Source of the DNA: Actinophytocola sp963727495
GTDB lineage: Bacteria > Actinomycetota > Actinomycetes > Mycobacteriales > Pseudonocardiaceae
Direction: 5' to 3'
Assembly (NCBI GenBank): GCA_963727495.1
Contig: CAVSGQ010000006.1
Coordinates: 496,001 to 560,000, forward strand
DNA: 64,000 nt
In this document: one piece after another, positions 54,981-63,903 of the stretch
How the letters are laid out: every line of letters begins with the position of its first letter
Numbering within the stretch: the first letter of the stretch is position 1
Program-made: the position numbers and the translations under genes
Notes under the pieces: generated by a model
Databases searched by the model: none
What the model saw: only the letters and a program-made list of their open reading frames with translations
What the model was told of the DNA's origin: nothing

Positions 54981-55316
54981 CTACCGGCCCCCGGCCGATT
55001 CGGCCGAACCAGCGGTGAGCACGAAGTCCAACCGTGAGCGAACGTCGGTCTCCCACGGCCGGGCCAGCTCCGCGACGAACTCGTGCCGCCCGGCGGCCCT
55101 CACCTCGACCGCCAGGCGGCGCTGAGTCTGCCTGCCGGGTGCGCCCGCCGACGTGCCGACCCGTTCGTCGGCGACCACCCGCAGCCCCTGCGGCATCCGC
55201 CACCGCCAGAGGTACCCGGTACCCGGGTTCTCCGGCAGCAGCAGCGACACCGTGTCGCCGACGTGCACCTCCACCGGACCCCCGGCGTCGGCCGTCGACA
55301 GGCGCACCACGGCCAT
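54981..55316 (-). CDS. Chagasin family cysteine-protease inhibitor
   Basis: A 111-residue protein of inhibitor family I42. The inhibitory L2 loop reads LPENPGTGYLW (NPTTGY in chagasin), a further loop is RLAVEVRAAGRHEF, and the C-terminal loop is RPWETD. No signal peptide is seen, so inhibitor and protease may both be cytoplasmic. The ATG at 55316 overlaps the stop of the upstream small gene (ATGA). A papain-like protease two genes upstream is its obvious partner. Confidence 0.85.
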   Translation of the reverse strand: MAVVRLSTADAGGPVEVHVGDTVSLLLPENPGTGYLWRWRMPQGLRVVADERVGTSAGAPGRQTQRRLAVEVRAAGRHEFVAELARPWETDVRSRLDFVLTAGSAESAGGR

Positions 55317-55789
55317 CACACGAGGATCTGGTCGATCTGACCCGCGGCGTCCTCGTGATAGCTGACCGGCAGGTCGCGGTCCGTCGCGAGCGTCGCCAGC
55401 GCGGCCATGTGGGTGTGCCCGTGCTCGGACACCGGCGACAGCCGCTTCCAGCCGATGCCGTCGACCCACACCCACACGCCGGTCGGCGAGTCGTAGGACC
55501 AGAGATAGGTGATCATGCGGTTGTAGAACCAGCCGGCCGTGATCGCGTCGGCGCGCGGTGCCCCCTGCTCGTCGAGCATCGGCGGCACCGGCGCGCTCAG
55601 GTCGGCGCCGGCCGACTCGGCCACCGACGAGCCGACCACGTCGGCGGGCAGTGGCGGCGGCGTGTCCGGGTTCAGCGGTGCCGTGGCCGTGACCGCCGCG
55701 GCCTCCGGGGCGGGTGGAGCCTGGTTGGCCTCCATGGGAGTGCCCCTTCCTGCTGGTTTGCGTGGCTTGCGGGCGACTGGGGTTGCCAT
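55316..55789 (-). CDS. Uncharacterised protein between protease and inhibitor, sharing the protease C-terminal module
   Basis: A 157-residue protein with a basic N-terminus, a Pro/Ala-rich low-complexity segment (about residues 20-75), and a C-terminal domain with WVWVDGIGWKRLSPVSE and ending DAAGQIDQILV. That domain aligns with the last 55-60 residues of the adjacent protease (WAYLENFGWAHLSGG, ending GTELNSMLVYD). No known family is recognised. The start at 55789 has GAGAGGGAC nearby; ATG 55735 with AGGAAGGGG is the alternative. Confidence 0.75.
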   Translation of the reverse strand: MATPVARKPRKPAGRGTPMEANQAPPAPEAAAVTATAPLNPDTPPPLPADVVGSSVAESAGADLSAPVPPMLDEQGAPRADAITAGWFYNRMITYLWSYDSPTGVWVWVDGIGWKRLSPVSEHGHTHMAALATLATDRDLPVSYHEDAAGQIDQILV

Positions 55790-55802
55790 CGGTCCGTCCC
55801 TC

Positions 55803-56954
55803 TCAGTCGTAGACCAGCATCGAGTTGAGCTCGGTGCCGTCGATGAACGGGCTGACCGGGCGGCCGGTGCCCCGCGCGTGGGTCAGCTCGATCAGCTTGT
55901 TGGCCGTGGTGTGCGGGCCGCCGGACAGGTGCGCCCAGCCGAAGTTCTCCAGGTAGGCCCAGCCGTTGGCGTCGTTGGCGGTCGCGAACAGCCCCGTCGT
56001 GCGCTGCGCGGGCAGCCAGGCCCGCAGGCTCACCGACGTGCAGCCGAACGCGGTCGGCCGCGAGCCGGGGTAGTCCTCGATGAACGAGTCGCCGTAGGCG
56101 ATCCGGAAGAAGCCGGACTCGCCCCAGCCGGTGCCCCAGGAGTTCTTCGCGATCCAGCAGCCCTGGGTGTCGTCCCAGCCGACCAGCGCGACGCAGTGGC
56201 CACCGGCCACCGTGTTGTCGGTGTGCTGGTAGACCCCGCCGCCGTAGTGGAAGAAGTCGTTGTAGACCAGGAAGCAGGTCTGCACCGCGCCGTAGCTGTA
56301 GATGTGCTGCTTGATCGCCGGCGGGTTGCCGGTCAGGTCGGTCAGCCCGACCGCCTTCGCGAGCCGGTTGGGCCAGTCCGCGTTCAGCGAGCCGGAACCG
56401 GTGTCGCTGTAGGGGAAGTAGTCCTCGAACGTGATGCCCTTGGTGACGCAGTCCGAGTACAGGTCGTCCGGCCAGGAGCCGGTGGCGCAGGTGTAGCCGC
56501 GCGCCTTGGCGTGCACGAAGAACAGGTGCGCCTCGGAGAGGTCCAGCGCGAGGCCGGGCGTGCCGCGGGTGTAGGCCGCGGTGCTCTCCATCGAGGCGCA
56601 GACGCCGAACGCCACGCACGAGCCACAGCCGCCCTGGTCCCTGATCGGCGTGACGAAGTTGCGGCCACCGGCGTTGCGCAGGTCGAACGCGGCGGGTAAG
56701 GAGGCGGAGGGCGCGCCCATCGAGGTCACCGGCTGGCCGAGGGCGGACAGCGCGGCCGCCGCCATGCCGTCGGCCTGGCCTTCGCGGGCCGCGATCTCCT
56801 CCTCGGTCGGGGTCGGCACGCCCAGCCGGGCGGCGCGCCACTCGGCCGGTAACCGGCTCATCCTCGTTTCGGTGGCCTGCCACGGATGGCCCAGTTCGGC
56901 GAGTGACTGCCGGACCGCAGCGATCTCGGCGATGTGTGGTCTGTCGGAACTCAT
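55803..56954 (-). CDS. Papain-family (C1) cysteine protease
   Basis: A 383-residue protease. Residues 1-85 look like a propeptide-like helical region. The catalytic domain has Gln107 and Cys113 in DQGGCGSCVAF, His253 in GGHCVALVGW and Asn271 in KNSWGTGWGE. A C-terminal module (about residues 325-383) is shared with the next gene's product. There is no signal peptide, unlike most secreted papains. GGGAGC precedes the ATG. It heads the operon with a chagasin-type inhibitor. Confidence 0.9.
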   Translation of the reverse strand: MSSDRPHIAEIAAVRQSLAELGHPWQATETRMSRLPAEWRAARLGVPTPTEEEIAAREGQADGMAAAALSALGQPVTSMGAPSASLPAAFDLRNAGGRNFVTPIRDQGGCGSCVAFGVCASMESTAAYTRGTPGLALDLSEAHLFFVHAKARGYTCATGSWPDDLYSDCVTKGITFEDYFPYSDTGSGSLNADWPNRLAKAVGLTDLTGNPPAIKQHIYSYGAVQTCFLVYNDFFHYGGGVYQHTDNTVAGGHCVALVGWDDTQGCWIAKNSWGTGWGESGFFRIAYGDSFIEDYPGSRPTAFGCTSVSLRAWLPAQRTTGLFATANDANGWAYLENFGWAHLSGGPHTTANKLIELTHARGTGRPVSPFIDGTELNSMLVYD

Positions 56955-57152
56955 GTCTGCTCCCGTCGCAGGGAAGCGATCGTTGACACCTCATTGGAGT
57001 CCGGCCGGGTCGGCCTGGATACCCGTTCGGCACCGTATCTTTGCGCTGATTCCTTGACATACTTGGAAAATCTCGTACTCGGCGACCGCGCAGGTGTGGG
57101 TTCTCGCCGGGCTCGGCGGCGCGGGCGGGCGGTCATGAGGCAGGATCGAGGG

Positions 57153-58997
57153 GTGAGCAACCACCCCATGGCCGACGTACCCGACGCGCTCTTCGCCGAT
57201 CCGGAGGCGGAGGCTCGCTGGCGTGACCGATTCACCGCCGCCCGCGTCTCGCTGCCCCGCTGGGCGCACGACGCGCCGGACCGCAGCCTGTACCTGTCGA
57301 ACTCGAGCGGGGTCTGGGAGGTGTACGCCTGGGACCGGGCGACCGACACCCACCGCCAGGTCACCGACCGGCCCAACGGCACGTCGTACGCGGCGATCGG
57401 CCCGGACGGCGAGCACATCTGGTGGTTCGCCGACTCCGACGGCGACGAGTTCGGCAGCTGGGTGTTGGAGCCGTTCGCCGGCCGCCCGGCCGACGAGGAG
57501 CCGGTGGCGGCCGTGCCCGGCAGCGAGCCCGGCTACCCGGCCGGCATCGAGATCGGCCGGACGGTCAGCGCGGTCGGCGTGTCCAACGACGACGGCACCA
57601 CGGTGTTCGTGACGCGCGGTGGCGGGGCCGCCGAGGTGGTCTACCACGACGAGCACGACGGCGGGGTGGCCGCGCTGTCCCGGGACGAGGCGCTGCTGGC
57701 CATCGAGCACTCCGAGCACGGCGACAACCGGCACCCGGCGCTGCGGGTGCTGTCCGTGGCCGACGGCGGCGTGGTCGCGGAGAAGTGGGACGGCCCGGGC
57801 AAGGGCCTCGACGCGATCGGGTTCAGCCCGGTCGAGGGGGACCAGCGGCTGCTGGTGGCCCACGAGCGGCGCGGCCGTGAGGAGCTGCTCATCTGGGACG
57901 TCGCGGCCGGCACCGAGACCGAGATCGCGCTCGACCTGCCCGGCGAGGTGACCGCGGACTGGTACCCCGACGGGTCCGCGATCGTGGTGATGCACACCCA
58001 CGAGGCCCGCAACACGCTGCACCGCTACGACGTCGCCACCGGCACGCTGACCACATTGGACACTCCGAACGGGACGATCGGCGCCGCGGCGGTGCGGCCG
58101 GACGGCACCGTGGAGTACGCCTGGTCGAACGCCGCGCGGCCGCCGGTCGTGCGCGCCCGGCACGCGGACGGCAGCGAGCGGGTGCTGCTGGAGCCGCCGG
58201 GGCACAAGGCGCCGCCGTCGGTGGAGCTGACCGACGTGTTCGTGCCGGTGGCCGGCGCCGGTCAGGTGCACGCGCTGTACGCGCGGCCGGCGGGGGCGGC
58301 GGACGGCCCGCTGCCCGCGGTGTTCACCCTGCACGGCGGCCCGCACTCGGCGGACGAGGACCGGTTCTCGGCCTACCGCGCGGTGTGGCTGGACGCCGGC
58401 TTCGCGGTGGTGCACGTGAACTACCGCGGCTCGACCGGCTACGGCTCGGCGTGGCGCGACGCGATCGAGGGCCGGCCGGGCCTGACCGAGCTGGCCGACG
58501 TGGCCGCGGTGCACGCGTGGGCGGTGGAGAAGGGCCTGGCCGACCCGGCGCGGTGCGTGGTCAACGGCGCGTCGTGGGGCGGGTACCTGGCGCTGCTGGC
58601 GCTGGGCACGCAGCCGTCGCTGTGGGCGGCGGGGGTCGCGGGCGTGCCGGTGGCCGACTACCTGGCGGCGTACGCGGACGAGATGGAGCCGCTGCGGGCG
58701 TTCGACCGGGCGCTGTTCGGCGGCTCGCCGGAGGAGGTGCCCGACCGGTACGTCGAGTGCTCGCCGATCACCTACGTCGACCAGGTGCGCGCGCCGGTGC
58801 TGGTGGTGGCGGGCGAGAACGACCCGCGCTGCCCGATCCGGCAGATCAACAACTACCTGGACCGGCTGGCCGTGCGGAACGCCGCGTACGAGGTCTACCG
58901 CTACGACGCGGGCCACGGCTCCCTCGTGGTGGCCGAGACGATCACGCAGATCGCCATCGAGGTCCACTTCGCGCGGCGCGCCCTCGAGCTGACCTGA
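57153..58997 (+). CDS. S9 family prolyl oligopeptidase-like peptidase
   Basis: A 614-residue protein with an N-terminal beta-propeller (about residues 30-350) and a C-terminal alpha/beta hydrolase domain. The catalytic Ser is in VNGASWGGYLALL, Asp in AGENDPRCP and His in DAGHGS; FTLHGGPHS forms the oxyanion region. Acylaminoacyl-peptidase-like activity is likely. The GTG at 57153 has AGGA at a good distance; ATG 57135 and ATG 57168 are alternatives. It is divergent from the papain operon. Confidence 0.88.
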   Translation: MSNHPMADVPDALFADPEAEARWRDRFTAARVSLPRWAHDAPDRSLYLSNSSGVWEVYAWDRATDTHRQVTDRPNGTSYAAIGPDGEHIWWFADSDGDEFGSWVLEPFAGRPADEEPVAAVPGSEPGYPAGIEIGRTVSAVGVSNDDGTTVFVTRGGGAAEVVYHDEHDGGVAALSRDEALLAIEHSEHGDNRHPALRVLSVADGGVVAEKWDGPGKGLDAIGFSPVEGDQRLLVAHERRGREELLIWDVAAGTETEIALDLPGEVTADWYPDGSAIVVMHTHEARNTLHRYDVATGTLTTLDTPNGTIGAAAVRPDGTVEYAWSNAARPPVVRARHADGSERVLLEPPGHKAPPSVELTDVFVPVAGAGQVHALYARPAGAADGPLPAVFTLHGGPHSADEDRFSAYRAVWLDAGFAVVHVNYRGSTGYGSAWRDAIEGRPGLTELADVAAVHAWAVEKGLADPARCVVNGASWGGYLALLALGTQPSLWAAGVAGVPVADYLAAYADEMEPLRAFDRALFGGSPEEVPDRYVECSPITYVDQVRAPVLVVAGENDPRCPIRQINNYLDRLAVRNAAYEVYRYDAGHGSLVVAETITQIAIEVHFARRALELT

Positions 58998-59010
58998 CCG
59001 GCTCATACAA

Positions 59011-59046
59011 GAACCCGCGAGTCCCGGGCAGTGGACTCGCGGGTTC
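59011..59046 (+). terminator. Perfect hairpin between S9 peptidase and dps
   Basis: GAACCCGCGAGTCC pairs exactly with GGACTCGCGGGTTC, with an 8-nt loop, in the convergent gap. It probably acts on both strands. Confidence 0.75.
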
Positions 59047-59092
59047 CGGGTACCGGGCTCGCCGTCGGGTGTGCGGAGCCCGGTTGGCCGGG

Positions 59093-59575
59093 TCAGGCCT
59101 TGGCGGTCTGCGCCTGCCACATCCAGTGCTGCTTCTCCAGCTCCTGGGCGATCGCGATCAGCATGTCCTGCGTGACCAGGTCGGACTTGTCCGTCTCGTC
59201 GATCCGCTTGCGCAGCCGGGCGATCAGCTCGCCGAGGATCTCCACGACCGCGGCGACCGTGGACTCCACCGACTGCCAGTTGTCCGGGTACTCCGGGATG
59301 CCCGAGCTCTCCAGGACCGTCCGCGTCTTGCCGTTCGGCGAGACGCCGATCGCGTTGGCGCGTTCGGCCACGTCGTCGACGAACTGCCTCGCGGCGCTGA
59401 CCAGCTCGTCGAGCTGGAGGTGCGCGCTGCGGAAGTTCGGCCCGACGACGTTCCAGTGCGCCTGCTTGCCGATCAGCGACAGGTCGATCAGGTCGACCAG
59501 CGTGGCCTGCAGGATCGCGCCGGTCGCCGCGCGCTCGGAGTCCCCCAGGGGGCTTGTGATGGGTGACTTGCTCAT
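59093..59575 (-). CDS. dps: Dps ferritin-like DNA-protection protein
   Basis: A 160-residue four-helix ferritin-like protein with the Dps ferroxidase pattern IGKQAHWNVVGPNFRSAHLQ, followed by LDELVSAARQFVDDVAERA. It forms dodecamers that oxidise and store iron and protect DNA. The ATG at 59575 follows GGAGGTTCAC; the longer frame to 59608 is not used. Confidence 0.9.
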   Translation of the reverse strand: MSKSPITSPLGDSERAATGAILQATLVDLIDLSLIGKQAHWNVVGPNFRSAHLQLDELVSAARQFVDDVAERANAIGVSPNGKTRTVLESSGIPEYPDNWQSVESTVAAVVEILGELIARLRKRIDETDKSDLVTQDMLIAIAQELEKQHWMWQAQTAKA

Positions 59576-59627
59576 GTGAACCTCCATCCGCTCACCACAA
59601 CGGCACACGTACCCCGGATAGTTCCTG

Positions 59628-60185
59628 TCACACCCTGGCTGTGGCGAACTCCACGACCTGCAGCCCGATCGTGCGGAGCGTGACCGTCACCTTCTCGTCC
59701 GTGCACTCGCCGGCCGCGCCGAACTCCACCTGGGCCGAGTTCACCGCGGCGCCGAGCGGGGTCGGCCAGCCGCGCAGCGCGTGCACGATCGAGCGCAGCG
59801 ACGTGAGCGTGGTGACCGCCGCCTGCCAGCCCCGGGCCGTCGCCACGCAGCCGACGGCGCGACCGTCCAGGTACGGGCGGATGTCCTCGCGCAGGTCCTC
59901 GATGTAGTCCAGGGCGTTCTTCACCAGGCCGGACACCGTCCCGTGGTAACCGGGCGAGACCAGCACCACCCCGTCGGCCGCGCGCAGCTCCTCCACCAGC
60001 CTGCGGGCCACCGGCGCGCGGTCGGTGTCGGCCGGGTCGTAGAACGGGAGCACCAGGTCGGCACCGGACACCACGGTCGTCTTCGCGCCCGCCTGCGCCG
60101 CGCCCTCGAGCACGATGCGCAGCGCCCGCTCTGACTGCGAGTCGGCGCGCAGTGACCCTCCGATACCCACCACGTTGACCGTCAC
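59628..60185 (-). CDS. NADPH-dependent FMN reductase
   Basis: A 185-residue flavodoxin-fold reductase. The FMN phosphate loop is GIGGSLRADSQSERAL, and the second flavin-binding motif is SPGYHGTVSGLVKNALDYI. It reduces FMN, quinones or azo-type substrates with NADPH. GTG 60185 matches the usual N-terminus; ATG 60197 would add four residues. It is divergent from the HSL-type hydrolase. Confidence 0.87.
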   Translation of the reverse strand: MTVNVVGIGGSLRADSQSERALRIVLEGAAQAGAKTTVVSGADLVLPFYDPADTDRAPVARRLVEELRAADGVVLVSPGYHGTVSGLVKNALDYIEDLREDIRPYLDGRAVGCVATARGWQAAVTTLTSLRSIVHALRGWPTPLGAAVNSAQVEFGAAGECTDEKVTVTLRTIGLQVVEFATARV

Positions 60186-60295
60186 AGCCCCGATCATTCC
60201 CCATCGGGTGACACGATGGGTTGAGCGTCTCCGCGGGTGCAGACGAACGGCGACATCGGTGTATAGCCTGCTCTCGGCAACGTGGGAGGCCGCCG

Positions 60296-61393
60296 ATGTC
60301 AACTCTGCTGAGCAGGATTCCGCCATCCGTGCAGGGCGCCGCGCTCCACGCGGCGTTCGCCCTCCCCCAGCCGGTCCGGCGGCTGCTCGCCGGCCCACCC
60401 CTGCGCCGCGACGGCCTGGAGCTGGCCCTCGACGCCCAGCTGCTGCTCCGGCTCGCCGCGCTGAGCGACATCAGCCTGAGCGGACCGACCCCGGCGATCG
60501 CCCGCGCCCGGCTCGAGATGAACCGCACGATGCTCGGCGACCCGATCGTGCCGGGCGTGCGCACCCGCAACCTGAACCTGCCGGTCACCGACGGGACGAT
60601 GCCGGCCCGGCTCTACGAGCCGGCGAACCTGCCGGCCGGCTCGCCGCTGCTCGTGTTCTTCCACGGCGGCGGCTGGGTCATCGGCAGCATCGACACCCAC
60701 GACGGCGTCTGCCGCTACCTCGCCCGGCAGTCGGGCGTGCGGGTGCTCTCGGTCGGCTACCGGCTCGCCCCGGAGTACCCGTTCCCGGTCGCCGCCGACG
60801 ACGCGTCCGCCGCGTACCGCTACGCCGTCGAGCGCGCCGAGGCGCTCGGCGCGGACCCGGTGGCGGTCGCGGTCGGCGGGGACAGCGCCGGCGGCAACCT
60901 CGCCGCGGTCGTCTGCCTCGACGCGGTGCGGCACGGCGGCCCGCGCCCGGTGTTCCAGCTGCTGTTCTACCCGGCCACCGACCCCTCGGTGCGCCGCCGG
61001 TCGCGGGACGTGTTCGCCGACGGCTTCCTGCTCACCGACTACGACATGACCTGGTTCGTCGACCACTACTGCCCGGACGTGGCGAGCCGCACCGACCCGC
61101 GGGTCGCGGTCCTGCTGGCCGACGACCTGCGCGGGATGCCGCCGACCTACCTGGTGACCGCCGGGTTCGACCCGCTGCGCGACGAGGGCAACGCGTTCGC
61201 CGACCGGCTGCGCGAGTCCGGCGTGCCGATCGTCAAGCGCCAGCACGACGACCTCATTCACGGCTTCACCAGTTTCATCGGCCTCGGCACACGGTTCCGG
61301 GAAGCGGTTTCCGAGGCCGCCGGCGCGTTGCGTACCGGCCTGGCACTGCGCTCCCGCGCCAATGTCGTCGACATTTTCCGGCCGACCGCGTAA
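60296..61393 (+). CDS. HSL-family alpha/beta hydrolase (esterase/lipase)
   Basis: A 365-residue hydrolase of the hormone-sensitive-lipase group. The oxyanion motif is FFHGGGWVIGS, the nucleophile elbow GGDSAGGNLA, the acid in AGFDPLRDEG and the His in DLIHGFTSF. An N-terminal cap region covers residues 1-100. GGGAGG lies upstream of ATG 60296. Likely substrates are short-chain esters. Confidence 0.9.
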   Translation: MSTLLSRIPPSVQGAALHAAFALPQPVRRLLAGPPLRRDGLELALDAQLLLRLAALSDISLSGPTPAIARARLEMNRTMLGDPIVPGVRTRNLNLPVTDGTMPARLYEPANLPAGSPLLVFFHGGGWVIGSIDTHDGVCRYLARQSGVRVLSVGYRLAPEYPFPVAADDASAAYRYAVERAEALGADPVAVAVGGDSAGGNLAAVVCLDAVRHGGPRPVFQLLFYPATDPSVRRRSRDVFADGFLLTDYDMTWFVDHYCPDVASRTDPRVAVLLADDLRGMPPTYLVTAGFDPLRDEGNAFADRLRESGVPIVKRQHDDLIHGFTSFIGLGTRFREAVSEAAGALRTGLALRSRANVVDIFRPTA

Positions 61394-61604
61394 ACCATTC
61401 GAAACTGCGCACAGGGCCACGGCGGTCCGCCCCTCGAAGGATTGCCGTAGCCCTGTCGAACTGCCGAGCCGCTGTCAGGGGACGGCCGTGTCACGGCATT
61501 CATCACCTTTTCTGCGAGTCGTCAGGAAAACTGTCGGGTGTCTTGTCGGTGCCTCCTCGTAAATTGGGTTGCCGGCTTCGACGCACGAGGGGTCACATCC
61601 AGCC

Positions 61605-62789
61605 ATGCAGCTCTACCGACGGACGCTCGCGCTGCCCGGGGTGCGCGCCCTGATGGTGCTGGTGTTCTTCGCCCGGGTACCCGCGGCCGCCGGCGGCATG
61701 GTGCTCACCCTGCAGGTGGCGGTCGGCCTGCGGCACGGTTACGGCGCGGCGGGCACGGCCGGCGCCGTGGTCACCATCGGCGTGGCCGTCGGCGCGTCGG
61801 TGATGGGGCGGCTGATCGACCGGTTCGGGCTGCGCCCGGTCCTGGCGGTCACCATGGCCGGTGAGGCGCTGTTCTGGGGGCTCGGCTCGCAGCTGGCGTA
61901 TCCGGCGCTGCTGGTGGCCGGGTTCGCCGGCGGGTTCCTGCAGCTGCCGGCGATGTCGATCGGACGGCAGGCGATCGCCGCGCTGGTGCCGCCGGACCTG
62001 CGGCGCACGGCGTACTCGATGGACTCGGTGTCCACCGAGCTGGCCTACCTGGTGGGGCCGGCGGCCGCGGTGCTGATCGCCACGCAGTTCTCCACGGTCA
62101 CCGCGATGTACGCGATGGCGGCGGGCATCGTCGGGGTCGGCGCGGCGCTGCTGATCGTCGACCCGGCGGTGCGCAGCGAGGCCGAGCGCGCGTCGGGCAC
62201 CGGCGAGCGGTTACCGCGGCGGTCGTGGCTGGGCCCGCGGATGGTGGCCGTGCTGGTGATCGGCGCCGGGGCGGTGTTCATCCTGTCGGGCACCGAGGTG
62301 GCGATCGTGGCGGAGCTGCGGTCGTCCGACCAGCTCGCGTTCACCGGGCTCGTGGTCGCCGTCTGGTCGGTGGTGTCGGCGGTCGGCGGCATCGTGTACG
62401 GGGCGCTGTCGCGGACACCGGGGCAGGTGACGCTGATGGCGTTGCTGGGCCTGCTGACGGTTCCGATCGGGGTGGTGTCCGGTCAGTGGTGGGTCCTGGC
62501 GCTCGCGCTGGTCCCCGCGTCGGCCCTGTGCGCCCCGACGATCGCCGCGACCGGCGACGAGGTGAGCCGCCTGGCGCCGGCCGGCGCGCGCGGGGAGGCC
62601 ACGGGCATGCAGTCCTCGGCGTTCACGCTGGGCGCGGCGGCCGGGGCGCCGCTGGTCGGGTTCGTGGTGGACCACTCGTCGGCGGCCTGGGGTTTCGCGG
62701 TGGCCGGCCTCGGCGGGGTCGCCGTCGCGGCGGTCGCGGCGGCGCTGATCACCCGCCAGCGGCGCACCGACCCCGTTCAGGTCGTCTAG
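61605..62789 (+). CDS. Major facilitator superfamily transporter
   Basis: A 394-residue protein with about twelve hydrophobic helices; the loop GRLIDRFGLRPVL matches MFS motif A. It is distantly similar to the MFS protein at 34498-35730 (both have a G-R-x-x-D-R-x-G loop and an STELAYLVGP/MEVFFILGP segment in helix 5). The ATG at 61605 is used. The substrate is unknown. Confidence 0.83.
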   Translation: MQLYRRTLALPGVRALMVLVFFARVPAAAGGMVLTLQVAVGLRHGYGAAGTAGAVVTIGVAVGASVMGRLIDRFGLRPVLAVTMAGEALFWGLGSQLAYPALLVAGFAGGFLQLPAMSIGRQAIAALVPPDLRRTAYSMDSVSTELAYLVGPAAAVLIATQFSTVTAMYAMAAGIVGVGAALLIVDPAVRSEAERASGTGERLPRRSWLGPRMVAVLVIGAGAVFILSGTEVAIVAELRSSDQLAFTGLVVAVWSVVSAVGGIVYGALSRTPGQVTLMALLGLLTVPIGVVSGQWWVLALALVPASALCAPTIAATGDEVSRLAPAGARGEATGMQSSAFTLGAAAGAPLVGFVVDHSSAAWGFAVAGLGGVAVAAVAAALITRQRRTDPVQVV

Positions 62790-62795
62790 CGGAGG

Positions 62796-62826
62796 TTATC
62801 CACAGGCGCCATCCACACTGTCCACA
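62796..62826. promoter_or_regulatory. Cluster of DnaA-box-like 9-mers
   Basis: TTATCCACA (62796-62804), CCATCCACA (62809-62817) and CTGTCCACA (62818-62826) lie in the 40-bp convergent gap between the MFS gene and asd. The first is the perfect Escherichia coli consensus; the others differ by one or two bases. Confidence 0.4.
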
Positions 62827-62829
62827 GGT

Positions 62830-63903
62830 TCAGCTCTCGGCGGCCAGGGCCTCCGCGATCTCGTAGGTGTTCAGGGCCGCGCCCTTGCGCAGGTTGTCCC
62901 CGCACACGAAGAAGTCCAGCGCGTTCGGGAAGTCCAGCGCCTGGCGGATGCGGCCCACGTAGGTCGGGTCGTTGCCGACCACGTCGGCCGGGGTGGGGAA
63001 CACGCCCTTCTCCGGGTCGTCCATCAGCACCACCGACCGCGACGCGGCGAACGTCTCCCGCGCCTGCTCGACCGTCACCGGCTCGGCGAACACCGCGTGC
63101 ACGGCCAGCGAATGGGTCGTCACGACCGGGACCCGCACGCACGTCGCCGACACCCGCAGGTCCGGGATGCCCAGGATCTTCCGCGACTCGTTGCGGACCT
63201 TCAGCTCCTCGGAGAACCAGCCGTCGCCCTTGTACGAGCCCGCCGACGGCACCACGTTCATCGCCAGCGGGGCCGGGAACGGGGAGTCCGCGACGGACAG
63301 TCCGGCGGCCTCGACCGCCTCGCGCACGTCGCCGGCGCGCACGCCCACGCCCTTGCCGGACACCGCGGACAGCTCGGCATAGAGCCTGTCCACACCGGAC
63401 ACACCGGCGCCGGACACCGCCTGGTAGGAGGCCACGACCAGCTCGCGCAGGCCGAACCGGTGGTGCAGCGCGCCCAGCGACGCCATCATCGACAGCGTCG
63501 TGCAGTTCGGGTTCGAGATGATCCCGCGCGGCCGCGACGCGATCATGTCCGGGTTGACCTCGGGCACCACCAGCGGCACGTCGTCGTCCATCCGGAACGC
63601 GCCGGAGTTGTCCACCACGACCGCACCGCGTTCGGCGGCGATCGGCCCCCAGTGGGCCGACACCTCGTCGGGCACGTCGAACATCGCGACGTCCACGCCG
63701 TCGAAGACCTCCGGCGCCAGCGCCCGCACGGTCACCGTCGAGCCCCGCACGGTCAGCTCGCGCCCGGCCGAGCGCGGCGACGCGATCAGCCGCACCTCGC
63801 CCCACGGCCAGTCCGGCCGCGCGTTCAGGATGTCGATCATCACCGAGCCGACCGCGCCGGTGGCGCCGACCAGTGCCAGCGTCGGTGCCGATGCCGCGGC
63901 CAT
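62830..63903 (-). CDS. asd: Aspartate-semialdehyde dehydrogenase
   Basis: A 357-residue enzyme that reduces aspartyl phosphate to aspartate semialdehyde, the branch point to lysine/diaminopimelate, threonine and methionine. The NADP-binding loop is VGATGAVGSVM, the catalytic Cys is in ISNPNCTTLSMM, and AMNVVPSAGSYKGDGW is family-typical. The ATG overlaps the lysC stop (ATGA), the usual actinobacterial lysC-asd operon. Confidence 0.96.
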   Translation of the reverse strand: MAAASAPTLALVGATGAVGSVMIDILNARPDWPWGEVRLIASPRSAGRELTVRGSTVTVRALAPEVFDGVDVAMFDVPDEVSAHWGPIAAERGAVVVDNSGAFRMDDDVPLVVPEVNPDMIASRPRGIISNPNCTTLSMMASLGALHHRFGLRELVVASYQAVSGAGVSGVDRLYAELSAVSGKGVGVRAGDVREAVEAAGLSVADSPFPAPLAMNVVPSAGSYKGDGWFSEELKVRNESRKILGIPDLRVSATCVRVPVVTTHSLAVHAVFAEPVTVEQARETFAASRSVVLMDDPEKGVFPTPADVVGNDPTYVGRIRQALDFPNALDFFVCGDNLRKGAALNTYEIAEALAAES

